Shown: positions 58,150 through 64,000 of the stretch, piece after piece
Numbering within the stretch: position 1 is the first letter of the stretch
Layout of the letters: the number at the start of each line of letters is the position of its first letter
Assembly: GCA_949291545.1 (NCBI GenBank)
Contig: CASEWB010000006.1
Coordinates: 248,001 to 312,000, forward strand
Direction: 5' to 3'
Source: an uncultured bacterium
GTDB taxonomy: Bacteria > Elusimicrobiota > Elusimicrobia > Elusimicrobiales > Elusimicrobiaceae
DNA: 64,000 nt
Position numbers and translations under genes: made by a program
The notes under the pieces: model-generated
What the model was told of the DNA's origin: nothing
Database searches by the model: none
The model's input: the letters and a program-made list of their open reading frames with translations, nothing else

Positions 58150-58896
58150 ATGTTTTACAAACAGCCCCACCCCGCCGAAGTACTCACCGCACACGGGAGC
58201 CCAACCCAAGAGGCTCTCCCGCGGAAGTTTACGGTTTGCGTGTGGAATTGGCAAAAGTGTAAGAAGCCAAATTGGAAAAACGATTTTAAAAAAATCGCCC
58301 AAACGGCGGATTTGTTTCTAGCACAAGAGGTGCACCGCACCGCATCTGTTAAAAACCTGATGGATAGCGCCCCTTACCACTGGACGGGGGCCGTCAGCTT
58401 TTTTTCCCTTAAAGACCAGTCACCCATTGGCGTAGCTACGGGCTGTACCGCCAAGCCCGCCCAAGTAGCTTTTGCCGCAGACCAGCGCGAACCAATTTTG
58501 CGTATGCCTAAAATGACGCTATCCACCCTGGTTCCCGTACAGGGCACAAAACGTCCTTTATTAGTCATTAATGTGCACGCTATCAATTTTACCGGTTTAA
58601 AACCCTTTGAGCAGAACCTGCGCCGGGCAGCCGAGCTGCTACTGGGCTTCAATGGGCCGGTGCTCTTAGGCGGGGACTTTAACTCCTGGAGCGCCAAACG
58701 CCGCCGCCTGCTGCACTGTGTTGCCAAAACAGCCGGCCTGTCGGAAATTCTATTTGAGCCGGACCGCCGCACCCGTTTTTGGGGCCGCCCGGTGGATTAC
58801 CTGTTTGTACGCGGCCTAAAAGTGCTGGCCGCCGGCGTGCGCGTGACGGACGCTTCCGACCATAACCCCCTTTTAGCGCGGTTGGAAATCCGCTGA
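58150..58896 (+). CDS. Endonuclease/exonuclease/phosphatase (EEP) family protein
   Basis: A 248-residue protein with EEP landmarks: FTVCVWNWQK, LFLAQEVHR (metal-binding Glu), LVINVHAINF, LLGGDFNSWSAKRR (Asp-x-Asn) and DASDHNPLLARLEI (catalytic Asp-His). No signal peptide. Members hydrolyse nucleic acid or phospholipid phosphodiesters. Immediate linkage to cardiolipin synthase hints at a membrane-lipid or stress role; this is only context. Confidence 0.85.
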   Translation: MFYKQPHPAEVLTAHGSPTQEALPRKFTVCVWNWQKCKKPNWKNDFKKIAQTADLFLAQEVHRTASVKNLMDSAPYHWTGAVSFFSLKDQSPIGVATGCTAKPAQVAFAADQREPILRMPKMTLSTLVPVQGTKRPLLVINVHAINFTGLKPFEQNLRRAAELLLGFNGPVLLGGDFNSWSAKRRRLLHCVAKTAGLSEILFEPDRRTRFWGRPVDYLFVRGLKVLAAGVRVTDASDHNPLLARLEIR

Positions 58897-58945
58897 CCGG
58901 GCCGCCCAGGAAGACCCCCTCAAATATGGTAAAATATAAGTAATT

Positions 58946-60412
58946 ATGAACACATCAGACAATAAAGCCGTTTATTTTAAACGCGAAGCTCTCAAAAGAG
59001 TCGTAGACGCTTTTGACAAAGGCACGCTGGAAAAAAACGCGTACCGCATTCCCTTTGAAGTAATCCCCCCGGATTCCAAATCCGCGGTGCGCTGCTGTAT
59101 TTATAAAGAACGGGCCGTCTTCCGCGCCCGCACGCTGGCCGCAATGGGCTGCAGCGTAGAAAAAGACGACGAGGCTACCTCCCTTAACGATTACGCCAAA
59201 CAGGCCCTCCTGCGCAAAGCGGTGCCCGAAGTGCCGCTGACCGTAATGGATATTGCCTGCAAAGGCTGCGTAAAAGCGCGCCATATCGTTACCGAAGCCT
59301 GCCAAGGGTGTCTGGCCCGCCCGTGCCAACAGGCGTGCAAATTTGGCGCTATTTCGTTTTCGGACGGGCGCTCCCATATCGACCCGGACAAATGCAAAAA
59401 CTGCGGCCAGTGCAAAGCCGTCTGCCCGTACAACGCCATTACCTATGTGCCCGTTCCGTGCGAGCAATCCTGCCCGGTGAACGCTATCCACAAAGGCGAA
59501 AACGGTTTTGCCGAAATTGATTTTGACAAGTGTATCTCCTGCGGCCATTGTATGGACGCCTGCCCGTTTGGCGCCATTATGGAACGCAGCCAGCTAATTG
59601 ACATCTTAAGCCAAATGCAGAGCAGCAACAAGGTTTGCGCCATGATTGCTCCGTCTATTGTGGGGCAATTTAACTGCACGCTCCCCCAATTAATGACGGC
59701 TATCAAAAAAACCGGTTTTGACAAAGTGACCGAAGTCGCCGAAGGGGCCGACATCACCACCGCCAACGAAGCGCGCGAGCTGGTGGAACGGCTGGAAAAC
59801 GGCGCCCGGTTTATGACCACTTCTTGCTGCGCGGCGTGGATACAAGCCGTCAAAAAACACCTGCCGGCTTTGAAAGAGTTCGTCTCCCACACCAAAACTC
59901 CGGCCGCTTATACCGCCGAAATTGAAAAGAAAAACGGTTTTGTAACCGTGTTCGTCGGGCCGTGCGTGTCCAAACGCGTGGAAGGAATGGAAGACCCCAA
60001 CATCGACTTTGTAATGACCTACGAAGAACTCGGCGCTATGTTGGACGCTAAAGGCATCAATCCCGCCGAATGCGAGGAAACCCCGCTGGACCCCAAAATC
60101 TCCGGCGAGGCGCGCTACTACGGCGTGACGGGCGGCGTGGCCCAAGCGGTGGAAAACGCCATCGCGGGTAAACGCGCTTTTAAGAAAATGGCCATCAACG
60201 GCTTGGATAAAAAGACGATGATGCTGTTAAATGCCTACGCCAAAGGTGCGGGCGACTTCCAGCTGCTGGAAGTAATGAGCTGCAAAGGCGGCTGCATTGG
60301 CGGGCCGTGCACGCTTAAAAAGCAAGCCCAGGTAATCCAGCCGATTAAAGACTTGGTTTCCAAAAGCCCCAAAGTGCCCTGCGCACTGGACGACCAAAAA
60401 GAAACCAAATAA
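58946..60412 (+). CDS. Monomeric [FeFe] hydrogenase (group B-like)
   Basis: A 488-residue iron-sulfur protein. After an N-terminal domain come many cysteines binding [4Fe-4S] clusters, including a CxxC set at CKGCVKARH.. and two ferredoxin-like sets (CKNCGQCKAVCP, CISCGHCMDACP). The H-cluster domain follows, with L1 TTSCCAAW, L2 FVGPCVSKR and L3 EVMSCKGGCIGGPC. L1 has Ala where the classic TSCCP has Pro, and L3 ends GGPC rather than GGGQ, as in group B enzymes. It likely couples ferredoxin oxidation to H2 production. Maturases HydEFG are not in the window. Confidence 0.9.
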   Translation: MNTSDNKAVYFKREALKRVVDAFDKGTLEKNAYRIPFEVIPPDSKSAVRCCIYKERAVFRARTLAAMGCSVEKDDEATSLNDYAKQALLRKAVPEVPLTVMDIACKGCVKARHIVTEACQGCLARPCQQACKFGAISFSDGRSHIDPDKCKNCGQCKAVCPYNAITYVPVPCEQSCPVNAIHKGENGFAEIDFDKCISCGHCMDACPFGAIMERSQLIDILSQMQSSNKVCAMIAPSIVGQFNCTLPQLMTAIKKTGFDKVTEVAEGADITTANEARELVERLENGARFMTTSCCAAWIQAVKKHLPALKEFVSHTKTPAAYTAEIEKKNGFVTVFVGPCVSKRVEGMEDPNIDFVMTYEELGAMLDAKGINPAECEETPLDPKISGEARYYGVTGGVAQAVENAIAGKRAFKKMAINGLDKKTMMLLNAYAKGAGDFQLLEVMSCKGGCIGGPCTLKKQAQVIQPIKDLVSKSPKVPCALDDQKETK

Positions 60413-60424
60413 CTGGCTTTAACA

Positions 60425-60456
60425 AAAAGCCCCCGCTCTTTAGAGCGGGGGTTTTT
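60425..60456 (+). terminator. Bidirectional terminator
   Basis: GCCCCCGCTCT / AGAGCGGGGG stem with A-run before and TTTTTT after, between the hydrogenase and the convergent pilin. Confidence 0.88.
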
Positions 60457-60462
60457 TATTTA

Positions 60463-61035
60463 TCATTTAACTGTCGTGCTTGTTATTTTGTAAGCAGGCA
60501 CTCCTTTGTGTATTTGGACTGGCTCGTGTGTAAGATAACTGCACATTTTATTACGACTTTCCGTTCCGCCCATACAAAAGACATCTCCTACTTCCGCACC
60601 TAAGCTTTTAGCTGTAGAAGGGTTCACCGCCATAAATAACTGAGGGAAATCCGTCGTAGCCGCTATAAAAATACCGCCCCCGCCGGAACTAACTTGCCAC
60701 CCCGCAGGCGGGATTTTTATCTTACTATCGCAATAAATGTTGCTAGCATCATTTAAAACATAATCAGAATAAGTAATTCCCGCCTGCGACGCAAATGCCT
60801 CCAAATCCAAACAAATTGAATTTCCCCCATCTAAGACATAAAGGTCTCTCCCTTTCTTTAAGGCTTTTAATACGGGAAGGCGCTGTGTAAATTTGCTTTT
60901 TGTAACGGCTTTTTGATACTGCGGCAACGCTACAGCCGCCAAGATACCAATAATTAAAACAACGACTAACAGCTCTATTAGCGTAAAGCCGGCGTTTTTT
61001 GGCGCCAGAATAGTTTTTTGATAAATTTGTCTCAT
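60463..61035 (-). CDS. Type IV pilin-like protein
   Basis: A 190-residue pilin starting at ATG 61035 (MRQIYQKTILAPKNA), then [19 protein letters not shown] and PQYQKAVTKSKFTQR. The C-terminal domain contains the conserved-looking YVLDGGNSICLDLEAFA segment, also present in the pilin at 47548-48125 (YLLDGGNAACLNLEMFA), so the two are close paralogues. Five cysteines may form loops. Promoter as in the two sister genes: TTGACT, poly-T spacer, TAAATT, six bases, ATG. Confidence 0.92.
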   Translation of the reverse strand: MRQIYQKTILAPKNAGFTLIELLVVVLIIGILAAVALPQYQKAVTKSKFTQRLPVLKALKKGRDLYVLDGGNSICLDLEAFASQAGITYSDYVLNDASNIYCDSKIKIPPAGWQVSSGGGGIFIAATTDFPQLFMAVNPSTAKSLGAEVGDVFCMGGTESRNKMCSYLTHEPVQIHKGVPAYKITSTTVK

Positions 61036-61069
61036 AGACCCAATTTATCAAAAAAAAAAAACGAGTCAA
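61014..61069 (-). promoter_or_regulatory. Pilin promoter with poly-T spacer (12 T) and start-codon inverted repeat
   Basis: TTGACT (61064-61069), a 16-base spacer with twelve T (61050-61061), TAAATT (61042-61047), six bases and ATG 61035. TTTTTTGATAAATT (61014-61027) and its complement (61042-61055) form a 14-bp inverted repeat, with GTCT/AGAC inside and the start codon as the three-base loop. Confidence 0.55.
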
Positions 61070-61090
61070 GCACACCGGCGCTTATCCACA

Positions 61091-61115
61091 AAAACCCCGC
61101 TTAAAGCGGGGTTTT
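61091..61115 (-). terminator. Rho-independent terminator
   Basis: ACCCCGC / GCGGGGT with a five-base loop, TTTTTGTG on the minus strand, after the stop at 61134. Confidence 0.8.
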
Positions 61116-61133
61116 ACATTTGCTACAACCATT

Positions 61134-61736
61134 TTACAGGAAGGGGTTTTCTTCGCACTCATTCCGGCAAATATCCAACACATATACATCTGTATTAAAG
61201 GCGAGGCGAATTACTTTATCTTGAGGGGTCCAATTTTCGAACCAAACCAAAACGGTGTTTCCTTGCCGCTCCGTACGAGGGGCAAACAAGATGCCCTCCT
61301 TGGGAAAATCCCTCTGCAGTATATGGCGCAGTTTTAAAAAGCTTTCTTCGCTCATTTCCACCAAATCCAAGGGGTGGGAAGCCATTACCGCATAGGGAGC
61401 AAAAAGTTTGCCGTTATGGGCGTCCAGCTGCAGCCATTCGCGGCGGCCTTTTAACAGTGTATATGCCCAACGCAAATAGCTGGGGGCTTTTTCGGGCATG
61501 GCGGTTTTAACTTGCTGGACAAAAGGGCTTTGGCTGTCCATAAAGTGTTGGTAGCACAGGTCGATATAAGCATCTTCTCTGGCCAGGCGCAAGCCATACC
61601 AATTGGCAGGAAGCTGCCCCAGCTGCGCCTGCCGGGAAGCGGTCTGCACATCCGACACCCATTGGGGATATTCTTGCGCCGCGGCCGCAAAGCCACCACA
61701 CAGCAAGGAGCTAAAAACTAAAGGATATTTTTTCAT
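61134..61736 (-). CDS. Secreted protein of unknown function
   Basis: A 200-residue protein with a signal peptide (MKKYPLVFSSLLCGGFAAAA, cleavage near residue 20). The mature part is Trp/Tyr-rich (PANWYGLRLAREDAYIDLCYQHFMD, SYLRWAYTLLKGRREWLQLD) and ends with a two-Cys tail (DICRNECEENPFL). Only three to four cysteines, no repeats, no recognised family. Monocistronic between terminators. Confidence 0.75.
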   Translation of the reverse strand: MKKYPLVFSSLLCGGFAAAAQEYPQWVSDVQTASRQAQLGQLPANWYGLRLAREDAYIDLCYQHFMDSQSPFVQQVKTAMPEKAPSYLRWAYTLLKGRREWLQLDAHNGKLFAPYAVMASHPLDLVEMSEESFLKLRHILQRDFPKEGILFAPRTERQGNTVLVWFENWTPQDKVIRLAFNTDVYVLDICRNECEENPFL

Positions 61737-61767
61737 ATAAGCTCCCGTATATTATCAAACTATTTTA

Positions 61768-61794
61768 AAAACCCCGCTCGTAAAGAGCGGGGTT
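61768..61794 (-). terminator. Terminator of the rplM-rpsI operon
   Basis: ACCCCGCTC / GAGCGGGGT stem with TTTTTAAAA on the minus strand, after the rpsI stop. Confidence 0.85.
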
Positions 61795-61828
61795 TGTAAA
61801 ACATCTCCTGCAAATTTCCAGCCAACAA

Positions 61829-62224
61829 TTAACGTTTGGAGAACTGGAAGCGTTTGCGGGCGCCGGGCTGACCGGGTTTCTTTCTTTCCACCATACGAGG
61901 ATCGCGGGTAAGATAACCGGCTTTTTTCACGGCTTTTTTCAGATCTTCGCTGATCGCGGCCAAAGAGCGCGCAATCGCGTGGCGCAACGCACCAGCCTGG
62001 GAGGACACGCCGCCGCCAATTACTTTGGCGTTTACGTCGTATTCTTTTTCCAAGTTGGTCACCACGAGCGGAGCCTTAACAGCGGCTTTGCAGCGGGCGT
62101 GGTTGCCAAAGTATTCGTCCAAGGATTTGGCGTTTACCGTAATAACGCCTTTACCTTTCAAAAGTTCTACCTGGGCGACGGAGGTTTTTCTTCTTCCGGT
62201 TTTCAGTTCTTTCGTATTGTTCAT
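61829..62224 (-). CDS. rpsI: 30S ribosomal protein S9
   Basis: A 131-residue protein with the S9 pattern: TGRRKTSVAQV, the VIGGGVSSQAGALRHAIARSL signature (GGGxxGQ-type) and the C-terminal ARKRFQFSKR tail that reaches the P-site tRNA. Follows rplM by 15 bases in the standard bacterial L13-S9 operon. Confidence 0.97.
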   Translation of the reverse strand: MNNTKELKTGRRKTSVAQVELLKGKGVITVNAKSLDEYFGNHARCKAAVKAPLVVTNLEKEYDVNAKVIGGGVSSQAGALRHAIARSLAAISEDLKKAVKKAGYLTRDPRMVERKKPGQPGARKRFQFSKR

Positions 62225-62239
62225 AAATTTTTATCCCTC

Positions 62240-62665
62240 TTATTTACCAAAGCGTTCGGTGAAGGCGTGTTCTTCGCCGGCGAACAGTCTCAAGCGTTTC
62301 ATTCTGGGCGCGCGGAGTTTGTTTTCGTCCAACATTCTCTTAACGGCCAGTTCCAATACTCTGGTGGGGTTCTTTTCCAACACTCTTTTTACCGGCGTTT
62401 CTTTGGCGCCTTTGGCATAACCGGAGTGAGAGAAGTAAACCTTCTGTTCCATTTTGTTACCGGTCAATTTGATTTTGCCGGCGTTGGTGACAACGACGAA
62501 ATCGCCGCAGTCCATATGAGGCGTATAGGTTCTTTTGTGTTTACCCATCAGCAAGACGGCAATTTGAGAAGCCAGTCTGCCCAAGGTTTGGCCCGTGGCG
62601 TCAATGTGATGCCATTTGCGGGTGGTTTCAACTTCCTTGACGGAAGGCAAAAAAGTTTTTGTCAT
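62240..62665 (-). CDS. rplM: 50S ribosomal protein L13
   Basis: A 141-residue protein with WHHIDATGQTLGRLASQIAVLLMGKHK near the N-terminus and a KVYFSHSGYAKGAKETPV signature in the middle. It is an early-assembling large-subunit protein. First gene of the operon with rpsI. Confidence 0.97.
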   Translation of the reverse strand: MTKTFLPSVKEVETTRKWHHIDATGQTLGRLASQIAVLLMGKHKRTYTPHMDCGDFVVVTNAGKIKLTGNKMEQKVYFSHSGYAKGAKETPVKRVLEKNPTRVLELAVKRMLDENKLRAPRMKRLRLFAGEEHAFTERFGK

Positions 62666-62791
62666 AATTTTTGTTTCTACCTTGTGTAATTAATGCGCAG
62701 CGGAGTGGTGGCCGCTGTCTTAATGACTCGTGGTTTCCTATATATTATATCAAAATTTAGCGGATTTTTTGCACTTCTGCCCACGGGCTTT

Positions 62792-63778
62792 CTACAAACC
62801 GGCTTCCACGCGGGCAAAGGTTCTAGAAAAAAGGGCTTCAATATCGGCCAGGGCGTCCAACCGTACAAATTGGCCGCGCACCTCCGAAGCGCCCGGAAAA
62901 TCTTTTATCCAGTATCCGGCTGTTTTGCGGCTGCGGTTTACGCCAATGCGTTCCCCGTAGTAGGCCACATTTTCCCGGATAAGGTCCAAATAAATATGCA
63001 GGCGGCTAAGCGGCGTATGGGAAGACGGCGTTTTGCCGGAAAAAACATCTATAATATCCCGGAAAACAAACGGGTTCCCCACCGCGCCGCGGCCAATCAT
63101 TACGCCGGCGCAGCCGGCATCCAAAAAAGGCTGTGCCGTTTGGGCGTCCACAATGCCGCCGTTGCCAATAACCGGGATTTTTACCGCTGCGCACGCTTCG
63201 GCCACGGCTGGCACATTAGGCGGCCCGGAGTGAACGTCCACCGCCGCCCGTGCGTGCAACACCACGGCCGCGGCCCCGGCGCTTTCGGCCAGTTTGGCCA
63301 GCCGAACGCTTAAAATTTCTTTATGCGTCAAGGCAATACGCGTTTTTAGCGTAACGGGAATTTTAACACTCTTTACCGCAGCTTCCACCAACCGCCCCAG
63401 CTTGGCTTCGTCTTTCATTAGCACACAGCCGGCGCCGGCCTTGTTAATTTTTTTAACGGGGCAGCCGGCATTTAAATCCACGATATCGGCCCCTTGAGCT
63501 TCGGCGTTGCGGGCGGCTTCGGCAATGGTTGCTTCGTCCGAGCCGAAAATTTGCATTGAAACGGGGTGTTCCTTGGGGTTTATTTGCAGCATGCGCCCGC
63601 TTTTGGCATTGCCGTAATGCAGGGCGTGCGCCGACACCATCTCCGCACACACCAACCCCGCCCCGCCTTTTAGGCACAACACCCGAAAAGGTGAATCGGT
63701 AATGCCAGCCATGGGCGCTAACAACAAATTGTTGGCAGCCGTAAAAGAACCTATGGTAAGCGGGCGGATATAGTTCAT
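62792..63778 (-). CDS. tRNA-dihydrouridine synthase
   Basis: A 328-residue FMN TIM-barrel enzyme with LLLAPMAGITDSPFR, VSMQIFGSD, IVDLNAGCPVKKINKAGAGC (catalytic Cys), VTLKTRIA, VVLHARAAV and IPVIGNGGIVDAQTA. It reduces specific uridines in tRNA, as DusB does. Its ATG overlaps the stop of the 5'-nucleotidase gene by four bases, so they form a unit. Confidence 0.92.
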   Translation of the reverse strand: MNYIRPLTIGSFTAANNLLLAPMAGITDSPFRVLCLKGGAGLVCAEMVSAHALHYGNAKSGRMLQINPKEHPVSMQIFGSDEATIAEAARNAEAQGADIVDLNAGCPVKKINKAGAGCVLMKDEAKLGRLVEAAVKSVKIPVTLKTRIALTHKEILSVRLAKLAESAGAAAVVLHARAAVDVHSGPPNVPAVAEACAAVKIPVIGNGGIVDAQTAQPFLDAGCAGVMIGRGAVGNPFVFRDIIDVFSGKTPSSHTPLSRLHIYLDLIRENVAYYGERIGVNRSRKTAGYWIKDFPGASEVRGQFVRLDALADIEALFSRTFARVEAGL

Positions 63779-64000
63779 GGCACTTTTTTCCAGCGGCCTA
63801 TTTCGGGTGCCGTTACCGTTTTTTGGCGGGAAAGGCAGGAGCGCATAATTTGCCGGGCTTCCACAAACGTATTTTTAAACTCCAGCGAATCAATAAACCC
63901 GTCGTGCCCAAAACCGCCCGCCAACACATGGTCCGTTACGGCAAAGCGGTACGTTTCCTGCGGGCGGACGATACGGCCGTTGTCCAGCGTGACGCGGCGG
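63775..64000 (-). CDS. 5'-nucleotidase family protein, C-terminal fragment (cut by window)
   Basis: About 74 codons at the window edge. The reading frame has VRPQETYRFAVTDHVLAGGFGHDGF, which matches the C-terminal domain of UshA/CpdB-like 5'-nucleotidases (Y-x-v-x-T-x-d-x-L-a-x-GG-x-G-x-x-F), the part that closes over the nucleotide base. The N-terminal metallophosphatase domain lies outside the window, so the full enzyme cannot be judged. Confidence 0.75.
   Translation of the reverse strand, partial: RRVTLDNGRIVRPQETYRFAVTDHVLAGGFGHDGFIDSLEFKNTFVEARQIMRSCLSRQKTVTAPEIGRWKKVP

Noticed and set aside
1-64000. CRISPR arrays and rRNA genes
   Set aside because: I saw no regularly spaced repeat array and no rRNA-like sequence; the only direct repeat of note is the single pair at 48.2/48.5 kb.

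Overview
The window reads as chromosome of a Gram-negative, fermentative gut anaerobe, most likely a member of the Elusimicrobiota (Elusimicrobium relatives). The clues are singleton type IV pilin-like genes scattered between unrelated operons (six in 64 kb, most with the GFTLIEL prepilin motif), a Re-citrate-synthase-type operon for 2-oxoglutarate, a monomeric [FeFe] hydrogenase, an RND tripartite efflux system with lipoprotein partners, and a choloylglycine-hydrolase-family enzyme. The phylum is inferred from gene content, not from a marker-gene tree.

Layout. 1-6.7 kb: two pilin-like genes, two tandem MntP-type manganese exporters, L-serine dehydratase, a nitroreductase and a catalytically degenerate GGDEF/EAL membrane protein. 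6.7-14.4 kb: tRNA-His followed by a probable integrative element. It has a large serine recombinase whose 3' end runs into the tRNA, cargo of unknown function, an HsdR_N-like nuclease-fold protein, a candidate structured RNA (10.83-11.09 kb), and a SIR2-APAZ / short prokaryotic Argonaute pair (a SPARSA-type defence system). A 10-bp repeat of the tRNA 3' end at 14413, just ahead of an orphan terminator, is the best candidate for the right end. 14.6-17.9 kb: an AT-rich restriction-modification operon (HNH nuclease plus two D12-class adenine methyltransferases), probably a separate acquisition, with an HTH gene remnant at its right edge.

18-35 kb: a LysR-controlled acetyltransferase/DUF3737 pair, a pilin, glycosyltransferases, a GH3 enzyme, a broken metalloprotease, the choloylglycine hydrolase homologue, a pilin with no normal start, the Re-citrate synthase / aconitase-type / isocitrate dehydrogenase operon, an intact EAL phosphodiesterase and a GtrB-like transferase. 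35-48 kb: phosphopentomutase, a flavoprotein, NAD synthetase, a copper P-type ATPase with a fused C-terminal HMA domain, a CNNM/CBS membrane protein, a HAD phosphatase, purA and purB. 48-64 kb: a repeat-rich intergenic region, an RND efflux operon, cysteine synthase, cardiolipin synthase, an EEP-family enzyme, [FeFe] hydrogenase, a pilin, the L13-S9 ribosomal operon, a tRNA-dihydrouridine synthase and a 5'-nucleotidase fragment.

Two regulatory themes run through the window. First, several genes have a -10 box ending 6-7 bases before the start codon and no ribosome binding site, the layout of leaderless mRNAs. Second, three pilin genes share one promoter design: -35, then a poly-T spacer of 10 or 12 T, then a -10 six bases before ATG, with an inverted repeat centred on the start codon. 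This suggests slipped-strand phase variation. One of the three is also frameshifted just after its leader.
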